A stretch of DNA of 64,000 bases from Companilactobacillus huachuanensis (GTDB lineage Bacteria > Bacillota > Bacilli > Lactobacillales > Lactobacillaceae), in contig NZ_BJDF01000005.1 of NCBI RefSeq assembly GCF_005404815.1, forward strand, positions 1-64,000. The letters run 5' to 3'. The position numbers were made by a program, and so were the translations under genes. A model generated the notes under the pieces. It worked only from the letters and a program-made list of their open reading frames with translations. It searched no databases and had not been told where the DNA came from. This document shows positions 8,183 to 16,357 of this stretch, one piece after another; position 1 is the first letter of the stretch; every line of letters starts with the position of its first letter.

Positions 8183-9712
8183 TTAATCATTTTCAGCATC
8201 AACACGAGCCGTATTTTTACCATGCTTATGTTCATATCTGTAATACAAAATGAATCCGACAAGACCGAAGACAACTGGTCCAATCATTGTCCAAAGTGCA
8301 TCAGTATAGGCACCTTCCATAATTGGTTGAAGTACCGTGAAGATAACTGCGAAAGCTAAGACTAAGAAGACAATTGTAGTAACTGTCCACATAGCTTTTT
8401 TGTTTTTATAGAATAAATATGGTTTTTCAATATCTTTATTCAAGTTAAAGAATGGATATGCACCAACTAAGAACAAGTAAGGTACAGTAGTTGAAACGTT
8501 AGCCATCAATGTCAAAACATTATAAAGTGCTTTGGCGTTTTTACCACCCATATCAACAATCAAGATAAGGACAATAACAACGATAGCTTGTACCCACATT
8601 GCATACGCAGGCATACCATGTTTGTTTAACTTAGTTACTTTAGCAGGCCAGAAATCTTTGGGAGTACCTAAAACGAAAGATTTCAATGGTGAATAGATCA
8701 AAACGAAGAATGCACCCATGTAAAGAATGAACATGTCAAAGCCTGTGAAACGTGCTAGCCACTCACCTAAAGTAAGAGCGGCAGCACTACCTAATCCGAT
8801 ATGTGTACCAAAGGTATAACCAAGGTTACTCATCATAACATAAGTAATATTACCCAAGTTAACATTACCTTTTGAAACAACTGAATTCCAGTTAGCACTC
8901 ATTGCCCAGCAAAGAATTGTTAGTGAATAAAGCACTGTAATTGCAATTGCTGAAATCAAAACACCACGTGGGAAATCTTTCTTAGGATTCTTCATACTAT
9001 CAGTAACACCACCGACAGATTCCATACCACCGTATGCAAAGATTGCATAAACGATAAATGAAACCATGCCTAGTGGAGAAGCAAATGCTGGATTTGCTGA
9101 GTGGACAAATGTATCTAGTCCGTGAATTGGTTCAGCAGTATGAAATCCTGACATAAAGAGTACTGACAAACTCAAAAGGAAGAAGACGACTTGTAAGACA
9201 ATCATCATAATTCCCCCGAAATTTGAAACTTTAGCAATTTTGTCCATACCCTGTGTTGCTGTGTATGTGACAAAAACGATCCAGAGTACCGCAAGGATAC
9301 CAATAACTTGTGTTGCTGAAAGTCCGAACATACTCCATGTTTGAGTTGTATCATGTCCAGCAAACATTGTCGATAAAGGAATCCAAACTTTTGAAGAAGT
9401 TGACACTAGCCAAACTTCCCATGAAGCTAGCCACATAAATGTACCAATGAAGGCCCATTTTGCACCAACAGCTCCATCAATCCATGAATAAATTCCACCC
9501 TTTGCTTCGTTAAAGGCGGAACCATACTCTGCCATCATAAATCCTACAGGTAGGAAGAAGAAAACAGCAGCAAATACATACCACAAAATACTAGCTAATC
9601 CCATCTGTTCATAAGCAACAGTTGTATTAGCAAATCCAAAGATTGCCGTAAAGATCATCATTATTAAACTAAATAATGTGATTGTCTTCTTCGGCGAATT
9701 ACCATCATCCAT
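8183..9712 (-). CDS. APC family amino-acid permease (YjeM / glutamate:GABA antiporter-like)
   Basis: This 509-residue protein has 12 predicted membrane helices. It starts with the APC signature KTITLFSLIMMIFTAIFGFAN, in which helix 1 carries the unwound substrate-binding stretch. FNEAKGGIYSWIDGAVG and AIFAYGGMESVGG are typical of the glutamate:GABA antiporter subgroup, especially YjeM-like members. It would exchange or import an amino acid across the cytoplasmic membrane, but the substrate is not determined. The gene lies 45 bases downstream of a C69 dipeptidase and the two are probably co-transcribed, which suggests peptide-derived amino-acid use. A terminator follows. Confidence 0.88.
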   Translation of the reverse strand: MDDGNSPKKTITLFSLIMMIFTAIFGFANTTVAYEQMGLASILWYVFAAVFFFLPVGFMMAEYGSAFNEAKGGIYSWIDGAVGAKWAFIGTFMWLASWEVWLVSTSSKVWIPLSTMFAGHDTTQTWSMFGLSATQVIGILAVLWIVFVTYTATQGMDKIAKVSNFGGIMMIVLQVVFFLLSLSVLFMSGFHTAEPIHGLDTFVHSANPAFASPLGMVSFIVYAIFAYGGMESVGGVTDSMKNPKKDFPRGVLISAIAITVLYSLTILCWAMSANWNSVVSKGNVNLGNITYVMMSNLGYTFGTHIGLGSAAALTLGEWLARFTGFDMFILYMGAFFVLIYSPLKSFVLGTPKDFWPAKVTKLNKHGMPAYAMWVQAIVVIVLILIVDMGGKNAKALYNVLTLMANVSTTVPYLFLVGAYPFFNLNKDIEKPYLFYKNKKAMWTVTTIVFLVLAFAVIFTVLQPIMEGAYTDALWTMIGPVVFGLVGFILYYRYEHKHGKNTARVDAEND

Positions 9713-9757
9713 TTTTAAAACCCCTCATTTAATTTTCAATGTACAAAATTATAATTT

Positions 9758-11188
9758 CTATAAATTCATATCTGTCTTGAAGTTTAGAGGTGAAAAATCA
9801 GTCGAGTCCGTAATTAATTGAGCAATGAGCTCTTTATAGCCATCAAGTGAAACTTTTGCCATTTCAAATGACGCTTCAGTTAAATAATTAGGTAATTTAT
9901 CATCATCTTTGCTTAAGGCTTCCCGATCAAAATCATTTAACTTCTTACGAAGTGTGATATTGATGTCCTCTTGCTTGGCTTGGAAATCTTTTCCAAGTTC
10001 TTTGTAGTGACCGTCCAACAAAACACCAGCCAATTTGTAAGTCCAATAAGCTGACTTACTATCATATGGTAGCTCACCAAGTTTGTACTCTTCAGGCGTG
10101 TCGGTCATCCCCATATAGAATGGCACATAAACACTTTGTGAAGCGACACCCATGGCTAGCCATTGAACACAGGCGATTTCAGGAATCATATCAGGTCTGA
10201 TCTGTAAGACATGAGACTCCTGAGTTTTAGCTAAACTAATTGGACGGTACCGTTTATTATTAGCAGAATGATTCAAAGGATCGAATTCGGTCTTTTGATA
10301 ATGAGATGCTAAATAATCTTGTGCATCATCAACACTCAACAGACGATTGGCTTTCTTAACAAAAGCCAAATCTTCACTCTCAGGACTCTCATTTGTCTGA
10401 CCTGAGAATTGTTGTTGCCCCCACCAAACACGGGGAGTGCTGTAAATTTCATCAGATAAATTATGTGTTCCAAAAATTTCTCTGAAGTTAAAACCATCAG
10501 GTCTAGTATTCAAATGATTTTCAGTAACAAATTTTTTAATATCTTTACGATACATAAAATTGTCAGAATCATTAAAATCAATTTCTTGAATTGCTAGTTG
10601 GTTGGCAACCACTGCATAACTATCGTCGGGGATACGTTGTGCAACCCAATAGTGACCCGATCCACTTTCGAAATACCAAACTTCATCTTTATCAGAGAAG
10701 AGCACTCCGTTAGTCTCACAAGTACCATGATCTTCTATAATTTTACCTAGTCGTAAAACACCTTCCCGAGCAGTTTTAACATAAGGCAAAACAACTGTGA
10801 TCATGGCTTCTTCGCCAATACCATTTTTATCAAGAGGGTCAACGCCTAAAACACGTTGGTTTGAATAAGCACTTTCAGTAGCACTCATTCCAACGCCATA
10901 TTCGTTAAAACCATCCTCTTCAAATAATCCTTCTTCAAAGGTCCATTCAGGAGTAGCAGAATATTTATAGCGAATTTTAGGCAGGTCCATTTTAAAGTCA
11001 TTGGCTTTAGAAACGAATTTTTGATCATCAGTAAATTCTTTATGGTCGTGAATAACAAAGTGCTTAGGCCATGAAGCTTTGGCGTCTTCGTTTCTGCCGA
11101 TGATAGTTGAACCATCAACGGTTGCTTTCTTACCAATCAAAATACTAGTACAAGCTGATAAAGAACTTTTATTATATTCTAATGCCAT
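9758..11188 (-). CDS. C69 family dipeptidase
   Basis: The start is the ATG at 11188 (MALEYNKSSLSACTSILIG), since AAGGTG lies seven bases upstream; an in-frame GTG three codons earlier overlaps that site. The 476-residue enzyme belongs to the PepD-type Ntn hydrolases of lactobacilli, which hydrolyse many dipeptides in the cytoplasm. Cys13 is the expected N-terminal nucleophile after removal of the short propeptide. The motifs GSTIIGRNEDA, ESAYSNQRVLG, EEAMITVVLPY and VWYFESGSGHYWVAQRIPDD are family blocks. It sits between a YbjQ-like gene and an APC permease, all co-directional. Confidence 0.92.
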   Translation of the reverse strand: MALEYNKSSLSACTSILIGKKATVDGSTIIGRNEDAKASWPKHFVIHDHKEFTDDQKFVSKANDFKMDLPKIRYKYSATPEWTFEEGLFEEDGFNEYGVGMSATESAYSNQRVLGVDPLDKNGIGEEAMITVVLPYVKTAREGVLRLGKIIEDHGTCETNGVLFSDKDEVWYFESGSGHYWVAQRIPDDSYAVVANQLAIQEIDFNDSDNFMYRKDIKKFVTENHLNTRPDGFNFREIFGTHNLSDEIYSTPRVWWGQQQFSGQTNESPESEDLAFVKKANRLLSVDDAQDYLASHYQKTEFDPLNHSANNKRYRPISLAKTQESHVLQIRPDMIPEIACVQWLAMGVASQSVYVPFYMGMTDTPEEYKLGELPYDSKSAYWTYKLAGVLLDGHYKELGKDFQAKQEDINITLRKKLNDFDREALSKDDDKLPNYLTEASFEMAKVSLDGYKELIAQLITDSTDFSPLNFKTDMNL

Positions 11189-11198
11189 TACAATCACC

Positions 11199-11525
11199 TT
11201 ACTTAAATTTTACTGCGGTACCATACGCTGCAACTGTTTCCATGTCTGCACTAATCGAGTCAGAATCAAAACGCATCATTACTACTCCGTCAGCTCCCAT
11301 ATCCATTGCATTTTGACGCAAACGGTCAATTGCAATATCACGAGCCTCAGTTAGTAATTCGGTGTAAGCTTTAATCTCACCACCGACAATGTTTTTGAAT
11401 CCAGCGCCGATATTTCTAACTACGTTTTTCGATTGTGTCGTCAAACCAAAGACTTCACCGATAATTTCGTAGTCACGTCCAGGTACATGTTCAGTCGTCG
11501 TCACTAATATCTCGCTTTTCTCCAT
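11199..11525 (-). CDS. YbjQ/UPF0145 family protein
   Basis: The 108-residue cytoplasmic protein carries the YbjQ family pattern: [21 protein letters not shown], then [21 protein letters not shown], and [25 protein letters not shown]. Members form pentamers of unknown role and are sometimes annotated as heavy-metal binding. Its stop lies ten bases before the dipeptidase ATG, so the three genes to 8183 are likely an operon. The ribosome binding site is GAGGTGAAGTA. Confidence 0.9.
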   Translation of the reverse strand: MEKSEILVTTTEHVPGRDYEIIGEVFGLTTQSKNVVRNIGAGFKNIVGGEIKAYTELLTEARDIAIDRLRQNAMDMGADGVVMMRFDSDSISADMETVAAYGTAVKFK

Positions 11526-11660
11526 TACTTCACCTCACAAAAATAATTATTTCACTCCATTAAATAATGTAACACATTAACACCACGATATGGTTATATC
11601 TCGAGATTTATTGAGCAATAATTTTGACAATTTGTCGGAAACGTAAAAAGCGAGTTTTCC

Positions 11661-11689
11661 TTGTGGTTGTAAGCGTAAAGCATTATAAA
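11661..11689 (+). promoter_or_regulatory. Candidate promoter of the Ltp-repeat gene
   Basis: TTGTGG (11661-11666) and TATAAA (11684-11689) are 17 bases apart and about 110 bases before the TTG start. Confidence 0.45.
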
Positions 11690-11799
11690 AATATTTATTA
11701 TAAAGCTTGGCGGTTTGGCAAATCAAGCAAGTGATTTCACAAGCTTTCGACTATAATTTAAAGTGTAAATATTTTGAAAAATACGTGGAGGTAATTATT

Positions 11800-12399
11800 T
11801 TGAAACCTCAAAAAAGACAGAATTTAAATCGAAAACAAATTATCCTTTTGTGTATTATCAGCTTGCTTTTTTTGGCATTGATACCTATTGCCATTTTCTC
11901 GTTACGAACTACTACTAGTAGTCCAGCGACCTCTAGAATTCAAACGGAAGTCCCAGTTCCAAAACGGGGAAAGTCGGCCTTAAAGCAAGTTCAAAATTAT
12001 TCTGACGTGATGCATATGTCAAAACAAGACCTGGTGGATCAGCTCACTAGCAAACATTATTCAAAGTCTGCAATTAACTATGCCATAAAGCATGTGAAAA
12101 TTGACTATGATCAAAACGCGCTGCTGAAAGGAAAAGAATATTCAGATTCTCAAAATATGTCAAAACAGGGTATTTACGATCAACTTATCAGCAAAGGAAA
12201 ATTTACAGTTAAGCAAGCTCAATATGCGGTGGATAACTTACAAGTTGATTACAATCAGAATGCCCTGATTACAGCTAAAAATTATCAGCGTGACTTAGGA
12301 TTCTCTCCTGCTAAAATTCGTGAGGTCTTAATTTCTGACAAGAATGAGAAGTTTACGGTGGATCAAGCTGACTATGCGATTCAGCATTTAAACGACTAA
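11800..12399 (+). CDS. Membrane-anchored protein with three Ltp-type repeats
   Basis: The TTG at 11800 is preferred because GGAGGT lies seven bases upstream; the longer frame from 11707 has no ribosome binding site. The 199-residue product has a basic N-terminus and one membrane helix (about residues 12-33), with no lipobox cysteine. It then has three copies of a roughly 45-residue helical repeat beginning ALKQVQNYSDVMHMSKQDL, ALLKGKEYSDSQNMSKQGI and ALITAKNYQRDLGFSPAKI. This is the host cell-surface lipoprotein (Ltp) repeat, known from superinfection-exclusion proteins of lactic acid phages and also common in chromosomal proteins of unknown role. The repeats would face the outside. A defence role is only a possibility. 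Confidence 0.8.
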   Translation: MKPQKRQNLNRKQIILLCIISLLFLALIPIAIFSLRTTTSSPATSRIQTEVPVPKRGKSALKQVQNYSDVMHMSKQDLVDQLTSKHYSKSAINYAIKHVKIDYDQNALLKGKEYSDSQNMSKQGIYDQLISKGKFTVKQAQYAVDNLQVDYNQNALITAKNYQRDLGFSPAKIREVLISDKNEKFTVDQADYAIQHLND

Positions 12400-12425
12400 A
12401 TTCACTAAATTGAATTATTTATTTT

Positions 12426-12456
12426 GAATGCCCTTGACATTAAGGTCATTTTTTTA
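12426..12456 (+). terminator. Terminator of the Ltp-repeat gene
   Basis: AATGCCCTT and AAGGTCATT form a stem with one mismatch around GACATT, followed by seven T residues. Confidence 0.7.
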
Positions 12457-12473
12457 TAACATTTTACTGTTAG

Positions 12474-12545
12474 TGGGCATTCGCCAAATGGTAAGGCAGC
12501 GGACTCTGAATCCGCAATTTATTGGTTCGAACCCAATATGCCCAA
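12474..12545 (+). tRNA. tRNA-Gln (anticodon CTG)
   Basis: The acceptor stem TGGGCAT pairs with ATGCCCA with discriminator A at 12545. The anticodon stem GCGGA/TCCGC holds loop CTCTGAA, giving anticodon CTG for CAG codons. The T arm is TTGGTTCGAACCCAA. CCA is not encoded. It stands alone and is followed by a region of gene fragments. Confidence 0.95.
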
Positions 12546-12968
12546 TTGTATGAGTTCAATAAGTTTCTATACGCCACTAAATCGTGGTATATAGACATTC
12601 TCACAAATTAAGGATTCTATAAAAATCAATGTAATTCAACTAAACCGGACCACTACCCGGACCCTTAAAAATAATATAAAGACAAGTGTGGGAGTTGGCC
12701 TAAAGCCATCGGTCGATTATGACTGGTGGGTTTTTTTATATTTTTAAATTAATTTCCTGATATGCTTGTATTCACACTGCATGTAGTGTATTGCAATAAG
12801 AATAAGGTAACAAGCACGGTATTGTGGGAAACAAAAAGAACTTTAAAAATCCAGTTCACCATAAACCTCTTTGAATTAATGAAGTTCTCAATCTAATCAA
12901 AAAAGGGAAGCCCTCAGGGACTTAGCCTTTGTGTACTTAAATTGTATCCATTTGAGGAGTTTTGCATC
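12546..12968 (+). other. Non-coding stretch after tRNA-Gln; possible small RNA
   Basis: No credible ORF is visible. It contains a short GC-rich stem (CCGGACCACTACCCGG) at about 12643-12658 and a strong terminator at 12706-12737, yet there is no gene for the terminator to serve. A small RNA transcribed toward that terminator is possible but not shown. Confidence 0.4.
12706..12737 (+). terminator. Orphan Rho-independent terminator
   Basis: CCATCGGTC and GACTGGTGG pair over nine positions, with two G-T pairs, around GATTAT, followed by TTTTTTT. Confidence 0.7.
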
Positions 12969-13094
12969 ATGAAAAAAACATATCAAAATGAAAACACAAA
13001 AATTGTATTTGAACTTAATAAACCAACAAAATGGTATCAATGGTTTGTAATTGGTTTATTTATTCTTGGAATAATCTATTTAATTGTAAGGTAA
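12969..13094 (+). CDS. Small single-pass membrane protein, unknown function
   Basis: This 41-residue ORF starts with an ATG preceded by GAGGAG at nine bases. The first half is polar (MKKTYQNENTKIVFELNK) and the second half is one hydrophobic helix (WFVIGLFILGIIYLIV). No family is recognised. It overlaps the next reading frame and lies in the fragment-rich region after tRNA-Gln, so it could be an accessory gene left by a mobile element. Confidence 0.5.
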   Translation: MKKTYQNENTKIVFELNKPTKWYQWFVIGLFILGIIYLIVR

Positions 13095-13285
13095 AAAAAA
13101 TAACAGATAAATTACCAGAATCACGTGTAAAATCAAATGAAAAATGGAACGAAAATAACAAGGAGCGTATGAGATACTTGCGTTCACAATCGTCCGCAAA
13201 AAGTTTTATTAATAACAGAGCTACCCTAAATGATATTTCAGAATTAAAAGAATTACTAAAAAAACGTGAAAGAAAACTAGAATAG
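13031..13285 (+). CDS. Small helical protein of mobile-element type, start uncertain
   Basis: The last 60 residues (KWNENNKERMRYLRSQSSAK, then FINNRATLNDISELKELLKK) resemble short helical proteins often carried by phages and plasmids of Firmicutes, with a charged helix, a conserved AKSFI block and a Leu/Lys/Glu-rich helix. The upstream part (MVSMVCNWFIYSWNN) is the frame-shifted reading of the preceding membrane ORF. No ATG, GTG or TTG lies closer to the conserved part, so the gene has either lost its start or been truncated. Treat it as a likely remnant. Confidence 0.45.
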   Translation: MVSMVCNWFIYSWNNLFNCKVKKITDKLPESRVKSNEKWNENNKERMRYLRSQSSAKSFINNRATLNDISELKELLKKRERKLE

Positions 13286-13286
13286 C

Positions 13287-13478
13287 ATGTTAAAAAAGAT
13301 GATGTCGGTAGTATATACTTTAACAAATTATAAAGTCATCAAATCAGTTCGTATACTTTTCTTTTGGTTAACTATAATATCTTTCTTCTTTTCATCGGAT
13401 TTATGTGTATTCTTCTTGTTACTTTGGATTTTGCTCTGGTTAATATCCTTGTTTTTAATATTTGTTTTACACAAATAA
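13287..13478 (+). CDS. Small hydrophobic protein, unknown function (doubtful)
   Basis: The 63-residue ORF starts two bases after the preceding stop and has two hydrophobic stretches (about residues 22-36 and 39-61, rich in F, L and W). No good ribosome binding site is visible, and no family is recognised. It may be a real small membrane protein or chance in AT-rich DNA. Confidence 0.3.
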   Translation: MLKKMMSVVYTLTNYKVIKSVRILFFWLTIISFFFSSDLCVFFLLLWILLWLISLFLIFVLHK

Positions 13479-13577
13479 AAAAACAAAAAAAGTCCACCAC
13501 CTTTATTATTTACCTTAAAGACCTTAATTAAAATTTGGTGCTTTAAATACTTGATTACCCAATTATCTAGTTTTTGA

Positions 13578-13820
13578 AAAAATATTTATCTTCCACTGGT
13601 ATTAAAATTATCTACCAATTTCCGGTATAGAGATAATCTGAATTTAGAATGGTACATACAATATCGTGATTCTATTCTTTATACTTTTGATGATGTGCAG
13701 ACAAAAACTTATGAGGAATTCGATTGGTACAATAACCATATAAAATCATGCTATCCAACTTTTTGGAATAATATTTCAGCTTCAGCCGTTTATCTTGTTT
13801 ACACCAATATTTGTCACTAA
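13578..13820 (+). pseudogene. Gene fragment lacking a start codon
   Basis: An 80-codon open frame ends at TAA 13818-13820 and is closed upstream by TGA at 13575-13577, with no ATG start. Its product has protein-like composition: FRYRDNLNLEWYIQYRDS and then YEEFDWYNNHIKSCYPTFWN, rich in Trp and Tyr. I do not recognise the family. It looks like the 3' part of a decayed gene and is too short and startless to have been called as an ORF. Confidence 0.4.
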
Positions 13821-13898
13821 AAGATTCAAGTGACTGGTAATTTATCACATTCCTTCTGATATACTTAAAATTAAAAATATATCGTTATGGGGGAAATT

Positions 13899-14552
13899 AT
13901 GGAAACTTTATTAACAATTAGTGTATACGCTTTTATACTTATTTTGTTAGTTGTGATCGGGTTCTTTATTACTTGGCTAGTCGGAAAAATAATAAAAAAG
14001 CAAGGTCCAACCAGAACGGGAAAAATAGGCATGATAATTGCAGCTTCCTTTTTAGCTTTAAGTATAATCTCAATTTCAATATCAGCGACTAAAATAAATA
14101 ATGCTGAAGCAGCTACTGAAAGAGTTAATAAACAAAAGAACAAAAATTTCAAATCTTCATCTGAAAAGTTTACAAAAACTTATTTGAGTGCAGGCGGAAA
14201 AATGGAAGAAATTGGTACTAGCGAATACCAGTATTGGGGCGATGAAATTGATAGTTCTGATGATTCTGATGATTTCGACGTTGATACTGTGGTTGCTGAT
14301 GCAGTTTCTTATAACTCTGCTAAAATTTCAGATGCAAATGATGAACTTGATGTGCTTAAAAAAGCTTTAGGAAAAATGAAAACAAATGATACTGGTAAAT
14401 ATGATACCAAGGGATATGAGAAAGCTTATTTGCGAATTAAAAAACTAGGAAGTTTTGTATCATATCCAAATGGTAGCTATTATGATTTCAATGATAAGAT
14501 GACCAAATTAGATGACGCAGTCAATGAATCTTATGACTGGATGTCCGAATAA
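13899..14552 (+). CDS. Membrane protein with extracytoplasmic domain, unknown function
   Basis: The second ATG (13899) is chosen because GGGGG lies five bases before it. The 217-residue product has two hydrophobic helices near the N-terminus (about residues 5-28 and 42-62), separated by a short basic loop. A soluble region of about 150 residues follows, rich in Lys, Ser and Asp, including an acidic stretch DSSDDSDDFDVDT. The topology suggests both termini face the same side and the long C-terminal region is outside. No family is recognised. It lies at the right edge of the scar-like region after tRNA-Gln and is followed by a terminator. Confidence 0.6.
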   Translation: METLLTISVYAFILILLVVIGFFITWLVGKIIKKQGPTRTGKIGMIIAASFLALSIISISISATKINNAEAATERVNKQKNKNFKSSSEKFTKTYLSAGGKMEEIGTSEYQYWGDEIDSSDDSDDFDVDTVVADAVSYNSAKISDANDELDVLKKALGKMKTNDTGKYDTKGYEKAYLRIKKLGSFVSYPNGSYYDFNDKMTKLDDAVNESYDWMSE

Positions 14553-14569
14553 TTAATTCTCACACAAAA

Positions 14570-14598
14570 AATAAGCCTGCATTAGGCTTATTTTTTTA
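14570..14598 (+). terminator. Terminator of the 13899 gene
   Basis: AATAAGCCT and AGGCTTATT form a perfect stem around GCATT, with eight T residues. Confidence 0.85.
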
Positions 14599-14845
14599 CC
14601 AATTTTAAATACCTATACTCCATAGTATGCGTTCCTACGCTAAATTAGGAGTAATAAAATGACCGAAATAAAAAAAATTTAGACGAAAAAGATTCCACTG
14701 CGTTCAAAATCAATTATGACATGCTTATTATAAAATGGCTTATAGAACGACATTAAATATTTACGTCGAAATTACAAGTAAGCAAAAGAAAGATGCTTCT
14801 ATAAAGTATGCTAAATATGTTAATATTTAAAGCCGGACTATTAGA
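14599..14845. other. Gene-free stretch with decayed sequence
   Basis: No ORF above 20 codons is convincing. A ribosome binding site-like AGGAG and an ATG at about 14659 open a frame that stops after seven codons. It may be a decayed gene. Confidence 0.35.
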
Positions 14846-14879
14846 AAATCGTTAGTCTTAATTGACTAGCGATTTTTTT
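14846..14879. terminator. Bidirectional terminator downstream of the alpha/beta hydrolase
   Basis: AAATCGTTAGTC and GACTAGCGATTT pair with one G-T pair around a six-base loop, followed by a T run. Confidence 0.7.
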
Positions 14880-14918
14880 CATATAATAACATCACACAGA
14901 CATATTATTTTCTAAAAA

Positions 14919-15773
14919 TTATCCAAAATCCTTTCCAGAAATATTGTTATAAATCAGTTCATTAATTTCATCATTATTGAACTCTGTTAACCAATGAGAG
15001 GCGTTTAGTTCAACCATCTCATATTTACCTTTCATATAACTTGCATTACGTTCAATACCCGCACGACTTATAGCCAAATCCTTGTTTCCCCAAATCAAAA
15101 CGGTATTGGTCGTGATTACACTATAATCGACCTGATTTTTAATTTGGAATAAGGCACGATACCAATTGATAACACTCGTCAACATGTCTTCTTGTGAATA
15201 AAGTTTTAAGTATGATGCTATCTCACTTTCGTCAAATCCAGCCCATAGTTTCTTCAAAATTGCATAGTCATTTGATGAAATTAACTTTTCAGATTCACCA
15301 GGTACTTGGAAACGACTGACGTAAGCCCCCTTTTCTCTTTGAGTTGGATCATTTTGTAACGCCCAAACATAAGCGGGCCAATCTGGAACTGACAATGAAG
15401 TCCATGATAAAAGTTTTTCTGGATATTTGGCAGCAACTGTCCAGCCAACCAATGAACCGATGTCGTGAGCAACTAAATGAAATTTTTCATATCCTAATTC
15501 TTGGGCAAGGCTTACAACATCATTGGCCAATAAATCCATACTATAATTTTCAATTCCTTCCGGACGAGCACCTGCAGAATATCCTCGCTGATCTGGTGCC
15601 ACAACTCGATAACCATTGTCAGAAAAATATAACATTGTACTTTCCCACATCAATGAACTTTCTGGAAAACCATGTAGAAACACAATCAAACTGCCTTTGT
15701 TTTCTTCACCTGACTCGCGAATGGTAAACTTCAAGTTGTTAATGGTCAGTTTGGTTTTAATAATTTTATTCAT
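14919..15773 (-). CDS. Alpha/beta hydrolase, epoxide hydrolase/haloalkane dehalogenase-like
   Basis: The 284-residue cytoplasmic protein has the oxyanion motif HGFPESSLMWE near residue 35, then VVAPDQRGYSAG, and the nucleophile elbow VAHDIGSLVG near residue 103. Asp, not Ser, is at the nucleophile position, as in epoxide hydrolases and dehalogenases. A cap domain follows, and a C-terminal ASHWLTEF holds the catalytic His. The natural substrate is unknown. It is transcribed away from a TetR regulator whose start is 80 bases from its own, so it is a probable target of that regulator. Confidence 0.85.
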   Translation of the reverse strand: MNKIIKTKLTINNLKFTIRESGEENKGSLIVFLHGFPESSLMWESTMLYFSDNGYRVVAPDQRGYSAGARPEGIENYSMDLLANDVVSLAQELGYEKFHLVAHDIGSLVGWTVAAKYPEKLLSWTSLSVPDWPAYVWALQNDPTQREKGAYVSRFQVPGESEKLISSNDYAILKKLWAGFDESEIASYLKLYSQEDMLTSVINWYRALFQIKNQVDYSVITTNTVLIWGNKDLAISRAGIERNASYMKGKYEMVELNASHWLTEFNNDEINELIYNNISGKDFG

Positions 15774-15853
15774 GATTGAACTTCCCTTCTCTTAATGTCT
15801 AAAATATAACAGTTGGAAACTTCAAAAATCGGGACAAAGAAGGAGGTATGTCC

Positions 15854-16324
15854 ATGAACAAGCGCGACGAAGAAAAACAAATTATTTTTGAATCTTTAAA
15901 AGAAGCCCTGCTAATTTTAATGGAGAAGAAGGACTTTTCAAGAATTACTGTCAAAGAACTCGTTTCTAAGGCTGGTGTTGCTAGATCCACCTTTTACCGA
16001 TACTTTCCTAACAAAATCGATTTAGTTAGATTTTTAATTCATGATGCTTTGATTAATTTTGATAAAAAGTACGCTCCTAAAACGATTGAAGAACGTTTCG
16101 AGTCACCTTATATGGATGAAGTCCGAAATTATGTTCAACAATATAAGAATCCAATTAAAAGTATTTATAAATCCGGACTATCTTATTTATACCTTGAGGA
16201 ATTGAATAAACATTTGATTAGTTTGAAACCATATAAATTAACCATGAAAGAAAAAATCTACTTGTATGGTCTGGCAGGGGCACAATATAATATTATTTAT
16301 AACGGATTTATCGATGCTATATAA
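15854..16324 (+). CDS. TetR/AcrR family transcriptional regulator
   Basis: The ATG at 15854 is chosen because GGAGG is seven bases upstream; the ATG at 15848 is too close to that site. The 156-residue protein has an N-terminal TetR helix-turn-helix (about residues 10-55: FSRITVKELVSKAGVARSTF, then YRYFPNKIDLVRFL). Its short C-terminal ligand-binding part makes it smaller than the usual 190 residues. It is divergent to the alpha/beta hydrolase and probably controls both. It ends in a bidirectional terminator shared with the Jet operon. Confidence 0.88.
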   Translation: MNKRDEEKQIIFESLKEALLILMEKKDFSRITVKELVSKAGVARSTFYRYFPNKIDLVRFLIHDALINFDKKYAPKTIEERFESPYMDEVRNYVQQYKNPIKSIYKSGLSYLYLEELNKHLISLKPYKLTMKEKIYLYGLAGAQYNIIYNGFIDAI

Positions 16325-16357
16325 AAACACGTTGGAAATTAATCCAACGTGTTTTTC
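16324..16357. terminator. Bidirectional terminator between TetR and jetD
   Basis: AAAAACACGTTGG and CCAACGTGTTTTT form a perfect 13-base stem. The arm overlaps the last codons of jetD. Confidence 0.85.

Noticed and set aside
14659-14682. Seven-codon ORF with a ribosome binding site after the 13899 gene
   Set aside because: It is too short and has no downstream gene in the same direction. It is noted only as a possible decayed start.
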